A DNA stretch of 64,000 nt from Streptomyces sp. NBC_01314 (GTDB lineage Bacteria > Actinomycetota > Actinomycetes > Streptomycetales > Streptomycetaceae): the NCBI RefSeq assembly GCF_041435215.1, contig NZ_CP108394.1, positions 6,262,001 through 6,326,000 of the forward strand. Reading direction: 5' to 3'. Made by a program: the position numbers and the translations under genes. Positions 1-8,778 of the stretch are shown piece after piece. The notes beneath the pieces are model-generated. The model ran no database searches. It was given only the letters and a program-made list of their open reading frames with translations, and had not been told where the DNA came from. Each line of letters starts with the position of its first letter. Positions within the stretch are counted from its first letter, which is position 1.

Positions 1-143
1 TGCGCAGTACATTGGTCGTGGACGAGCCGGACGAGGTTGATGTCTATGGTCATACATTTGACCTGCTGCGTTCAGAGTCCATGGCACCCGAGGAGTCTGC
101 TCGGTTCATTCGGAACGCGCTGCGGAGTAGTGAGGAAGACTGA
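1..143 (+). CDS. XRE-family regulator with DUF5753, C-terminal end only
   Basis: The window opens inside this gene; only the last 46 residues are visible in frame, ending at TGA 141-143. The tail has the pattern usual at the end of Streptomyces helix-turn-helix proteins with a DUF5753 domain: VVDEPDEVDVYGHTFDLLR, then an acidic helix finishing SSEED. Such proteins have an N-terminal XRE DNA-binding domain and a C-terminal ligand or partner domain, and are nearly always followed by a DUF397 gene, as here. The stop overlaps the next start as TGATG, so the two are translationally coupled. The family call rests on the tail and the neighbour; the DNA-binding part is outside the window. Confidence 0.72.
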   Translation, partial: RSTLVVDEPDEVDVYGHTFDLLRSESMAPEESARFIRNALRSSEED

Positions 144-361
144 TGACGCCCGAGGCTGCAGGCCCTTACCGGAAGTCGTCCTACTCGATCCAAGAGGGCA
201 ACTGCGTCGAAGTCGCCGTCACAACCACCGGCGCCCGAGCCATCCGCGACAGCAAGAACCCTCACGGCCCTCTCCTCCACCTCACCCCCGACGGGTGGCG
301 GGCGTTCCTGGACGGGGCCAAGGGCGGAGCGTTCAGGCAAGGTCCTCCGAGAAGCGGCTGA
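143..361 (+). CDS. DUF397 small protein
   Basis: A 72-aa protein with the DUF397 signature in order: KSSYS near residue 11, GNCVEVA near residue 19, RDSKNPHGP near residue 35 and W-AFLDG near residue 52. The family is abundant in Streptomyces and is encoded directly after XRE/DUF5753 regulators. It acts as a partner of the regulator and has been linked to development and antibiotic control, and some pairs are treated as toxin-antitoxin-like. ATG 143 overlaps the upstream stop. The 3' end overlaps the convergent gene at 333-947 by about 29 bases. Confidence 0.88.
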   Translation: MTPEAAGPYRKSSYSIQEGNCVEVAVTTTGARAIRDSKNPHGPLLHLTPDGWRAFLDGAKGGAFRQGPPRSG

Positions 362-947
362 TCGCCGTGGACAGGGCTGTGTCCACGACCTGGTGCACGT
401 CCTCCCAGCGGGTCTCCGCTTCGTCCGTGTAGATCAGCGTCACGTTGTCGGGAACGTGTGGGTGCTCGAACACGCGGTACAGCGGAGTGGGCGGCCCGTT
501 CTCCGCGTCGGAGGAGAGAACCTCGGCGAACACCGTCAGCGCGAGTACGCCGGTTTCGCCGCGACCCACCTTCTGGATGGTGGTGATGAAGCGCAGCAGG
601 TTTCCGCGCAGCCTCAGGTAGAGGCGAACCCACCAGGAGCCTTCGCCGAGGTTGGCGTAGAAGTCGGCCAGTCGCGCCGCATGAACCAGTTGGCCGTGCC
701 AGTACTTCGCTTTCGGGCTGGGCGGGGCCGCGTTGTCCACGCTCGCGAATGCGGTGGGGTCGAACTCCCGGAAAGCTTCCTGTACTTGGTGTGCGGTGTT
801 CTCCATGAAGCGGGTCAGGCGGGTATGGAGGTCTCCGGCGAGTTCGGTCGCCTTCTGTGCCTTCAGTGCCTGGTTCTCCACCTCGCGAGCCTTCAGGCGG
901 GAGGCGTAGGCGCGGGCCACCGCGACGGCGCCGGCTGATTCCGGCAC
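333..947 (-). CDS. hypothetical protein with N-terminal coiled coil
   Basis: I do not recognise this 204-aa protein. Residues about 10-55 are rich in Ala, Glu, Lys and Arg and look like an amphipathic helix or coiled coil (RLKAREVENQALKAQKATEL). The middle is aromatic (YWHGQLVHAARLADFYANLG, then SWWVRLYLRLRG), and the C-terminal third is mixed alpha/beta ending RFSEDLA. No signal peptide or membrane span is evident. It converges with the DUF397 gene and overlaps its end. Codon bias and composition argue that this frame is the real one against the longer antisense frames here. Function unknown. Confidence 0.6.
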   Translation of the reverse strand: MPESAGAVAVARAYASRLKAREVENQALKAQKATELAGDLHTRLTRFMENTAHQVQEAFREFDPTAFASVDNAAPPSPKAKYWHGQLVHAARLADFYANLGEGSWWVRLYLRLRGNLLRFITTIQKVGRGETGVLALTVFAEVLSSDAENGPPTPLYRVFEHPHVPDNVTLIYTDEAETRWEDVHQVVDTALSTAISRFSEDLA

Positions 948-1158
948 GGGAGTGAGCGGCGCCTGCCGTCAACTACTGCCGTCACCCTTCACGCAACCCC
1001 CGCTAGGACGCATCCGGCGGGGGTTCGAGTTTGCTAATGCCATTCACCGCGAGGGCTGCGGGATTGAGTATCACTCACCCAGCAACCAACGTGCGAGTGG
1101 CGCAACCTCAGATGGTTCAGAATTGATCACATTCGACCTTTCGAGACAAAACCATGAA

Positions 1159-1605
1159 CTACGTCGATCCGGATGTGAAGGTGACAATGGGGCCATCTTC
1201 GGAATCGATAACCCGAACATCGAAACTCCGGTGTGGAAATTCGGCAGAAAGCGCAGCGCCCCACGTTTTTGCAACACATGCGGCAAAGAAATCCTGCGCC
1301 CGCCAGTCCTCTTCGACATCATCCGAATCGACAATCTGCCAGACGCGTAGCTGATTCAGTGTCGCCTCAATTTTTCGAATGTCACCAGAGAGGCTCTCGC
1401 GCCAGGATTTAAAATTTGACTCTTCGTATGCACGATCCCACAACACGCACCCGTCCACTTCGATAAAACGCGGCCAGAAGATCCGGGAGAATGCCACCAT
1501 CATTCCTAGATCGCCATGGCCTTTCACGTAATCTAGGTAATCAACTCCCCCTCCCCATTCCTCCACCCAGGACTTAATTCTGGGGTAATCCATCGGGTCA
1601 TTCAC
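1159..1605 (-). CDS. putative immunity protein for the RHS toxin
   Basis: A 148-aa acidic, Trp-rich cytoplasmic protein (WVEEWGGGVDYLDYVKGH near the start; FWPRFIEVDGCVLWDRAY mid-protein). It has no signal peptide. It lies immediately downstream of the toxin-bearing 3' end of the RHS gene on the same strand, where polymorphic-toxin loci place immunity genes. Its DNA is visibly poorer in GC than the rest of the window, as is the toxin end, which is typical of exchanged toxin-immunity cassettes. I do not recognise a named immunity family; the role is inferred from position, size, acidity and composition. A hairpin at 1700-1736 separates it from the toxin gene, so it may have its own promoter. 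Confidence 0.5.
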   Translation of the reverse strand: MNDPMDYPRIKSWVEEWGGGVDYLDYVKGHGDLGMMVAFSRIFWPRFIEVDGCVLWDRAYEESNFKSWRESLSGDIRKIEATLNQLRVWQIVDSDDVEEDWRAQDFFAACVAKTWGAALSAEFPHRSFDVRVIDSEDGPIVTFTSGST

Positions 1606-1699
1606 GGATGGCTCCTCGCGTCACTTGCGTAGAGGGGTGAGTCATTCGAGTCACCCAGAGAGATAGTGGCAAATCCATAGAGATTCAGAAATTCGGAGA

Positions 1700-1736
1700 C
1701 CTCAGGCGCCCGCCATATCATTGCGAGCGCCTGAGG
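1700..1736. terminator. hairpin between RHS toxin and immunity genes
   Basis: CCTCAGGCGC at 1700-1709 is the exact reverse complement of GCGCCTGAGG at 1727-1736, with a 17-base loop. It lies between the stop of the RHS gene and the start of the putative immunity gene. It could terminate or attenuate readthrough from the toxin gene. Confidence 0.5.
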
Positions 1737-1806
1737 TGGTGTCCTTCTGCCACTATTCAATTACTTCTGAACGGCTTGCATGTCAGCCATCCATATTTGG
1801 CTCGGC

Positions 1807-4800
1807 CTACCGGCAGCCGCATAGCTTTTCCTCGGGGCGTAGGGGCCGCGGCATCTTCTCCCAGTTGCGAAAAACCTGGCCCGTTTTTGGATTGACATGC
1901 TTGGCCATATCGAGAATGTGTGGGGCCGGTATTCCGGCGTGCGGGGCTGAGGCAGGATCGAGGTCTGCGCGCTGGGAAATTGCGCCTTCTTCATCATATC
2001 GCGCATACGCAGTAACCGTCCCATCCTCTTTCTGACGGTAAAGCGTTTCCCCAGGGTTGGCAGTCTTGGGAAAGCGTCCGCTTACGTGCCGCGCACCCGC
2101 GAGGCTCAATCCGCCTGTATTGCAGTTGTGAACGAGTACCGGAGTCTCCCCCGCCAGCACATAGTACGTGTGGAGGTCAGCCACGGTGAGGTTGTGCACG
2201 GTGGCCTGCTGGGTCCAGCGGTGGATCGCCGTGATGCCGACCAGGGACCCGGTGGATGTGCGGAGCCGTTCGCCGACGGTCAGCTCGGTGGCGTCGATCC
2301 AGGCGCCCAGTGTCGGGACCCAGAACGGGTGTGCCTCCGTCGCGGTGACCGTGGCGGTCTGCTTCTTGCCGTTGATCACGACGGACAGGGTGATCCTGAC
2401 CAAGTTCTTCCGGCCCTCGCCGGTGATCTCGGCGGTGACCGTCTTGACCTCGGTGCGGCCGGTCTCGGGGTCCGTGGCGAGGATTTTGTCGCCAGTCTTG
2501 ACGTCCTCGATGGACTTGGTGCTGCCGTCGGCCATCAGGACCTTGGTGCCGGGGACGAAGCTGTGGCAGGGCCTCGAGCCCATGGCACCGCCCAGGAGGG
2601 CCAGCGCGACTGTGGCGCCGACCTCCTTGATGACGTTGCCCCGTGCGACGGCCGCGGCCTTCTCGTCACATTCGTCCGAGTTGCGGACGCAGTAGGTCGC
2701 CGCGATCTCCTTGGCCTTCTCGACGTCCGTGCCGCCGTGCAGCACGTACCTGTAGGCCGCTCGGCATCCCGCACGCCCGTAGCAGGCGGTGCCTTCCTGG
2801 CCCTTTTGGGAGTTCTCGTAGACCGGGTTGTACCAGAAGTCGTCCGTGAACTCCCCGTTCATCCTGGGAGACCAGTAGTCGTCCGCCAGCTTGTCGATGT
2901 CGTTCGTGACCGGGGTGTTCGCCGATACCCAGTACCTCTTGTAGATATTGCCGCGGCGGTAGTCGGTCGTACCCGACTTCGCGTCGTAGCCGACTTCCTT
3001 CTGGGTCTTCTTGCTGCAGTTCGCGAGGGAGTACTGGCAGGAGTTGGGCCGGGAGCCGATCTCCGTGCCCGCCGGGTCGGAGTGGGTCAGCGGGTTGTTG
3101 TTGGCGTAGGCGTAGCCGTGCATCTGCTGCGGGTCGGTGGCCGTGAAGACCGGGTCGACTGACAGGAAGCGGCCGATCGTCGGGTCGTACTCGCGCGCGC
3201 CGAGGTGCGTGAGGCCGCTGGCGGTGTCGGTGGTGCCGCCGACGAAGCCCTTGGTGCCGGGCCAGTTGTTCGGCTCGGTGCCGCGCAGCTCGCCGAACGG
3301 CAGGGTGCGGCGCTGGGCCAGGGCCTGGGTGGTGGCGTTGACGGACAGCTGGGCCGTGCCATGGTGGTCGGCCAGCGTGAAGGAGATGGTCCCGTCGTTG
3401 GACTGAACGGCCATGTGGCCGCCGCCCACGTCGAAGTAGCGGGTGCCCTTGGCCGCCGTGGCGCCCTTCGCCAGGGTGATCTCCGTGGCGCCGAGGTACA
3501 GCGTCGTCTCGGTCGGGGTCCGGCCGATCAGACGGTTGCCCTCCGCGTCGTACAGATACTCGCTGACCTTGTCGCTGCCGCCCTCCACAGGCTCGGTGAC
3601 CTTGGCCAGATGCCCCTCGGCGTCCCAGTCCAGCGTCTGGGAAGTGCCGTTGGCCAGCAGACGAGTGTGGGTGTTGCCCGTCTCGTCATAACCGAAGGTG
3701 TCGGTGGACTTCACCGTGCCTTCGGTGTTGTCCACCGAGGTCACCGCGTGCGGCCGAACGGCACCCGCGTCCGGGTAGTGGTAGCTCCGCTTGGTGTCGG
3801 AGGCACCGGACGCGGTGGCGTGCTTGGTCTCGGTGAGCCGGTTGCCGACCTTGTCGTAGGTGTAGGAGGTCCAGTACGGGGCGGGGCCACCCACCGAACC
3901 CGTGCTGGGAGTGGCGACGCAGCCGGTGGTCGACTGGGCCCAGGCCTCCGTCATCCGCCCGAGGTGGTCGTAAGTGAAGCACTGGTTGTCGGTGCCGGAG
4001 CGGGAGGTGTCGGAGACGGACAGGACGTTGCCCGCCTCGTCGTACGAGTAGGTGTTGTGCTGGTCGACACCCGCGATGTCCTGGCGGTCCACCCGTGAGG
4101 CGGCCAGCCGCTGGGTGCCCCACTGGTAGGTGTTGGTCTCGTACGTGGCCTTTCCGCCGTTCGCGGCCATGGAGTACTGCAGCGGTTTGCCGGTGAGGCT
4201 GTAGCTGGTGCTCGCGGTCAGGTTCAGCGGACCACTGACCCCGACGGGCCGCAGCGTGCCGTTCTCGTAGGTGTAGGTGACGGTGTTGGCGGCCAGATCA
4301 CCGGCCTTGGGGTAGCCGACGCCCTGCACCGTGCCCGACGCGTTGTAGCTGGTCGTCGACAGATAGGTGCCGGCCAGCGCGCCCTCGCTCGACGGGATCG
4401 TCATCGAGGTGCGCAGCGGCCGGTAGAGCCGGTCGTAGGCGACGACGCTCGACTTGTACTCCTGGCCGCCGCTGAAGCGGGAGCTGGACGCCAGCTGCCC
4501 CTTGGCGCCGCTGATCGTGTCGTAGACCCACTTGGCGCGCAGCGTCCCGGACGACGAGTTCTCCCGCGTCTCGGTCTTGCGGCCCAGACCGTCGTAGACG
4601 TAGGCGAGGACGCCGCGGCCGTCCTTGCTGCTGGTCATCCGGGACCGGTCGTCGTACTCGTGGTGACCGGCGCCCTTGTCCGGGTCGGTGGTGTCGGTGA
4701 GCCGGCCCATCAGGTCGTACGTCCACGTCCAGGCGTTGCCCGCCGGGTCGGTGACCTTGGTCATCTCACCGCGCGCCGAGTAGCCGTACGACGTGGTGTC

Positions 4801-7800
4801 GTAGTCGGCGTCCGCGGCACGGGAGTGCAGCAGGCGCAGTTCGGTGGTGCGGCCGCGTGCGTCGGTGACGGTGGTCTGTGCCGTGCCGCCCACGGGCGGG
4901 ATGACCGTGGTGCGGTCGCCGCCGTAGATGGTCTTCGTGACGCTGAGGACGGCTCCGCCGTCTCCGTTGCCGGCGATCTGCCGCAGTTCGGTCACCCGGC
5001 CCAGGCCGTCATGGGTGTACCGGTTCTGGGTCTCCACGCTCAGCGCGTCGTCGGGTTTGAAGAGTGTGGTCGATGGCGCCGCGGTGATGTAGTAGGAAGC
5101 GAACTCCTTGGTGGTCAGGCCGCGTTCGTCGTAGAAGGTGTCCGCCAGCAGCGTTCCGCCAGCCGGGCCGGGGGCCTGCGTCTGGCGGGGCCGCAGGAAG
5201 CCGTCGTAGAAGGCGTACGTGGTGTCCTGCGCACCCGAGTTGCCTATGGTCTTGGTGGCAACCACGACCGGCTTGCCGTCGGTGATGGTGTAGGTGAACT
5301 CGTGGCTGGGGGTCTGGCCCGTGGTCCGGTCCGGCTGCCACACCTTGGTGGCGCGGCCCAGTGCGTCGTACGTGTAGGTGGTGACCTTCTGGTTGGTATC
5401 GGTCTCCGTGAGCGGCAGCCCGCGCAGAGCCTCGTAGGTGGTGGTCGAGGTCTGGGTGGTGGTGCTGTCCCCGGCCGTGGCGGGCGGGGTGGTCACCGTG
5501 CTGCTCGTCGCGAAGCCCGTGGCCGGGGTGTACGCGGTGGTGGTGGTCCGGCCGTCGGATCGGGCGGTCCTGGTCAGGGCACCCGCGGAGGTGACCGTGA
5601 CGTCGGCGGTCAGGTCGGTGGTGGTCAGGGCCCGGCCGTAGCCGTCGAAGGTGGAGCTGGACTCCAGGTAGACCGCGCTGGAGCCGCTGTACGTCTTGAG
5701 CTTCGCGGTCCTGGTGGCCTCGCCCTTGGTGGCGGCGACGCCGTACGCCCCGCCGTCGTAGGCGGTGCGGACGTCGGACATGACGTCGGCCGGTCGGCTG
5801 GTGGGGGCGTCGCACGCCTTGGCGACCGTCTCGACCCGCGCCGGGAGGCCCACGGGGACACTGCCGGAGACATAGGTGGTGCGGGTGCACTGGTTGTCGT
5901 CCGCGGTCGTCGTGTCGCCCAGGTCCTCGCTCTGGATCACCAGTCCGGTGGCGGGGTCGTGGGTGTCCGATCCTGAGGTGGTCCGCCACTTGGCGCCCGC
6001 ACCGTCGTCCAGCGACGTCCATGACTTGCCGGAGGCGGTGCCAGTGAAGTTGGCGGTGACGGTGCCCCAGTCACGGACCTTCTTCGCGGTCTCCTTGTAC
6101 CAGGGGCGGCTCACCGTCTTGTCGAGGACCTTGCCGCCGGGACCGGAGTAGGTGACGGTCTTGTACGCGAACCCGGCCTGCGACTCGTGGTCGGTGATCG
6201 GGTCGCCCTCGCCGTCGCCCAGGGTGACGCTCACGGACTTGGTGCCGCCGGAGGTGTCCTTGCGGTCGCCGTCCATGCCACGCAGGAAGTACGAGTCGCT
6301 CTGCGTCTTCATGGCCGAGGCGCCGCCCTGACCACCGGTCCGGACCCGGACGTGCCCGTAACCGCGCCACTGCGACCAGGTCCGGGACTTCTTCTTGGTC
6401 ATCCCGTCGTCATCGTCGTAGTGCCAGGCCGCGCCGTCCAGGTAGTCGTACATGGTGACCTGGTCGGGCGAGCCGCCTGTGCGGTCGGTCGAGGTGACCG
6501 AGTCGACCACGTACTTGTTGAACCACTGCAGGTCCGGGTCGTCGGTCGAACTGCCGCCGATGTACTGCGGGAAGCAGCGGGTGGTGTTGGTCTGCGGGGT
6601 CGGCAGCGCGTCGAAGTCGCAGACCGGCGCCGAGTAGCCGACGTCGATCTGACCGCCCGAGTCGTCGGCGACGGTCGACAGCCGGGACTTGATGTACGGG
6701 GCGTAGCCGTCGCCGGTCTTGTCGAGCCGGTTGGCGAGCTGGGTGTAGGCGAGGGTGGTCTTCGGCAGCGTGATCGAAGCCGTTCCGTCATGCCCGGTGC
6801 GCTGGATCGAGTCGAGCAGCAGCTGGTAGTCGGTGTCGGCCATACCCCAGCGGTGCGTGAGCTTCCAGCTGTCGATGTCGCTGTACGCGCCGGACACCAG
6901 GACCTGGGTGGTGACTCCGGTCAGCCGCTTGCGGGTGAAGAACGCCGGGGAGTACCGGCCCTCGTCACAGTCGGTTCCCGCCTCGCAGTTCAGGTCCCAC
7001 GGGGTGTCGTACCAGTACGCGGAGTCCGTGGAGATGGACGAGCACGTGGTCGAACTGTCGGCGATGCACCGCTCGCTGTTGCTGAGGTCGACCTTGGCCT
7101 GCGCCTTCGCCGAGTACATGGCGGAGGACTTCAGCCCGTACTCGACGCGGTCCAGCGTCCCGCCGCGTACGTACGGGGTGTCGTCGGCGGCGGTCACGTT
7201 GCGGCCGTAGGAGTTGGTCTCCTTGTCGTAGTAGTACGCGACCGCGTTGCCGCGCCGGTCCACGACGTAGTCCAGGTTCCAGCGCCAGCCCTGCTGGCAC
7301 CAGGACGCCGCGAACGTCGAGGCGTTGCACGGCTCGTCGGCGTTGTTGCCGAAGACCGGCACCGTCCACGTCGAGTCCGTGGTCTCGTTGCCGCTCGCCC
7401 AGCCGGGCAGCCGGTTGTAGCCGAAGTAGTACCGCGTGCCGTCGGGGGTGGTCACCCGCCAGTACTCGTCGTTGCGCGCCCCGTTGGACCGCACGTTGTC
7501 GCTGGAGCCGTAGATCCGGTCGATCTTCGTGCCGTCGTCGTTCCGCAGCTTCCAGGAGTTGGTGCCGTTCGGCACCAACTCGCCGCCGGAGCCGTTCAGC
7601 GACAGGGTGGCGTTGTCGTACGCCCAGCACAGATCGCCCGGCTTCTTCCCGTCGGCGTTGGTCGCCCCGTCCTCCTCGCAGCCCTTGTAGCTGCGCTCGA
7701 TGAAGCCGGGCGCCAGCTCGAAGCCGTCACCGACCCATGACGCCTGGTTGTTGGTGTTGCCCGTCCGGCCGTCGACACCGCCGGAGGAGTAGGACAGTCC

Positions 7801-8649
7801 GACCTGCGGAGTCAGGCCGCCGGGCACCTGCGGCACCGCCATGTCGTACGACCAGGCGAACGAGCCGCTGCTCAGGTCCGTGCTCCAAGTCGACGAGGCC
7901 GACAGGGACGTGGCCTTGTAGTCACCCTTGTCGCCGCTCGCCGACGTGGTAGCCGCCAGCACGGTCGCCGTGCCGGCGCTGAGGGCGACCGACTTGGTGG
8001 TGAGCCTCTGCTTGCCGGTGTCGTTGACGGTCTCCACTGGCTGCGTCGTGCGGCACTTCGCCTTTTGGGGTGTTGTGAGCGCGCAAGCGGGGAGTCGGAC
8101 GAAGGTCAGGCGGGAGGCGTAGCCGCCGCCGTAGAGGCCGGCGAAGGAGGAGTAGTCGAGTCCGGCGCGCACTTTTCCGGCACGCTGCTTGGTTTTTTGA
8201 CGGGGTGTCAGGGTGAAGACGGGGCCGTCGACGCCGGTCTTGCGGGCGGCCTTTTTGGACAGGGTGCGCACGGTGTAGGTGCCGTCGGCCGCGTCGGCGG
8301 TCTTCTTGACGCGGGTGTCCAGGGTGAGGGGCGTGCCCTTGACCCGGGTGGTGTCCTTGTCCAGGGTGACGGTTGCGGCGGTCGCCTTGGGCCAGCTGGT
8401 GGCCGGGGCCTTGGCGGGGGTGCGGGGGCCCTTCGTGATCGTGCGGGCCACCGCCTTGCCCGCCGGGCCGCCGGTGACCGGGTCCTCGGCCTGTGGCAGG
8501 GCCGGCTTGCGCCAGGCCTGGGCGACGGCGGGCACGCCTGAGGCCTGTAGCAGTGTGCCGGTCAGCACGGCGGCCGAGGCCATGGCCACCCACCGCCATG
8601 GCCGGCCTGTTCCTGTGCGTGGTCTGCGCTTCAGTGATCTGCGATACAT
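1807..8649 (-). CDS. RHS/YD-repeat polymorphic toxin with SpvB-like region, Hint domain and C-terminal toxin
   Basis: Start ATG 8649 (MYRRSLKRRPRTG) is chosen because GGGAGA lies 11 bases upstream; it gives 2280 aa with a signal peptide (AAVLTGTLLQ, then AVAQA). An SpvB-like region near residues 260-330 (VPQVPGGLTPQVGLSYSSGG) leads into many YD repeats (YTYDALGRATKVW). The RHS core is near 1790-1860 (GLTHLGAREYDPTIGRF, SVDP). A Hint autoprocessing domain runs about 2029-2176 (CHSFVPGTKVLMADGS to VLVHNC). The last ~104 residues are the toxin, with YDEEG, RADLD, HAGIPAPH and NPKTG, resembling polymorphic toxin type 24 (tentative). RHS shells enclose the toxin, which acts inside rivals. The toxin end is lower in GC. 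The LamG gene is 129 bp upstream on the same strand. Confidence 0.9.
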   Translation of the reverse strand: MYRRSLKRRPRTGTGRPWRWVAMASAAVLTGTLLQASGVPAVAQAWRKPALPQAEDPVTGGPAGKAVARTITKGPRTPAKAPATSWPKATAATVTLDKDTTRVKGTPLTLDTRVKKTADAADGTYTVRTLSKKAARKTGVDGPVFTLTPRQKTKQRAGKVRAGLDYSSFAGLYGGGYASRLTFVRLPACALTTPQKAKCRTTQPVETVNDTGKQRLTTKSVALSAGTATVLAATTSASGDKGDYKATSLSASSTWSTDLSSGSFAWSYDMAVPQVPGGLTPQVGLSYSSGGVDGRTGNTNNQASWVGDGFELAPGFIERSYKGCEEDGATNADGKKPGDLCWAYDNATLSLNGSGGELVPNGTNSWKLRNDDGTKIDRIYGSSDNVRSNGARNDEYWRVTTPDGTRYYFGYNRLPGWASGNETTDSTWTVPVFGNNADEPCNASTFAASWCQQGWRWNLDYVVDRRGNAVAYYYDKETNSYGRNVTAADDTPYVRGGTLDRVEYGLKSSAMYSAKAQAKVDLSNSERCIADSSTTCSSISTDSAYWYDTPWDLNCEAGTDCDEGRYSPAFFTRKRLTGVTTQVLVSGAYSDIDSWKLTHRWGMADTDYQLLLDSIQRTGHDGTASITLPKTTLAYTQLANRLDKTGDGYAPYIKSRLSTVADDSGGQIDVGYSAPVCDFDALPTPQTNTTRCFPQYIGGSSTDDPDLQWFNKYVVDSVTSTDRTGGSPDQVTMYDYLDGAAWHYDDDDGMTKKKSRTWSQWRGYGHVRVRTGGQGGASAMKTQSDSYFLRGMDGDRKDTSGGTKSVSVTLGDGEGDPITDHESQAGFAYKTVTYSGPGGKVLDKTVSRPWYKETAKKVRDWGTVTANFTGTASGKSWTSLDDGAGAKWRTTSGSDTHDPATGLVIQSEDLGDTTTADDNQCTRTTYVSGSVPVGLPARVETVAKACDAPTSRPADVMSDVRTAYDGGAYGVAATKGEATRTAKLKTYSGSSAVYLESSSTFDGYGRALTTTDLTADVTVTSAGALTRTARSDGRTTTTAYTPATGFATSSTVTTPPATAGDSTTTQTSTTTYEALRGLPLTETDTNQKVTTYTYDALGRATKVWQPDRTTGQTPSHEFTYTITDGKPVVVATKTIGNSGAQDTTYAFYDGFLRPRQTQAPGPAGGTLLADTFYDERGLTTKEFASYYITAAPSTTLFKPDDALSVETQNRYTHDGLGRVTELRQIAGNGDGGAVLSVTKTIYGGDRTTVIPPVGGTAQTTVTDARGRTTELRLLHSRAADADYDTTSYGYSARGEMTKVTDPAGNAWTWTYDLMGRLTDTTDPDKGAGHHEYDDRSRMTSSKDGRGVLAYVYDGLGRKTETRENSSSGTLRAKWVYDTISGAKGQLASSSRFSGGQEYKSSVVAYDRLYRPLRTSMTIPSSEGALAGTYLSTTSYNASGTVQGVGYPKAGDLAANTVTYTYENGTLRPVGVSGPLNLTASTSYSLTGKPLQYSMAANGGKATYETNTYQWGTQRLAASRVDRQDIAGVDQHNTYSYDEAGNVLSVSDTSRSGTDNQCFTYDHLGRMTEAWAQSTTGCVATPSTGSVGGPAPYWTSYTYDKVGNRLTETKHATASGASDTKRSYHYPDAGAVRPHAVTSVDNTEGTVKSTDTFGYDETGNTHTRLLANGTSQTLDWDAEGHLAKVTEPVEGGSDKVSEYLYDAEGNRLIGRTPTETTLYLGATEITLAKGATAAKGTRYFDVGGGHMAVQSNDGTISFTLADHHGTAQLSVNATTQALAQRRTLPFGELRGTEPNNWPGTKGFVGGTTDTASGLTHLGAREYDPTIGRFLSVDPVFTATDPQQMHGYAYANNNPLTHSDPAGTEIGSRPNSCQYSLANCSKKTQKEVGYDAKSGTTDYRRGNIYKRYWVSANTPVTNDIDKLADDYWSPRMNGEFTDDFWYNPVYENSQKGQEGTACYGRAGCRAAYRYVLHGGTDVEKAKEIAATYCVRNSDECDEKAAAVARGNVIKEVGATVALALLGGAMGSRPCHSFVPGTKVLMADGSTKSIEDVKTGDKILATDPETGRTEVKTVTAEITGEGRKNLVRITLSVVINGKKQTATVTATEAHPFWVPTLGAWIDATELTVGERLRTSTGSLVGITAIHRWTQQATVHNLTVADLHTYYVLAGETPVLVHNCNTGGLSLAGARHVSGRFPKTANPGETLYRQKEDGTVTAYARYDEEGAISQRADLDPASAPHAGIPAPHILDMAKHVNPKTGQVFRNWEKMPRPLRPEEKLCGCR

Positions 8650-8778
8650 ACGAGTCGGTCTTTCTCCCGTTGAGTGCTCCGCGGGCGGCGGGCCCCGCAT
8701 GTGCGGAGTGAGGCAGTGAGCAGGGGAGCGGGCAGGTCGCGTTGAGGCGGCCGGCCCGCTCCCCCCTGACTGGACCGG

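Noticed and set aside
2080..2570. Intein in the RHS protein
   Set aside because: The Hint domain is near the C-terminus and followed directly by a toxin, with no conserved host protein being interrupted; it is a pretoxin processing domain.
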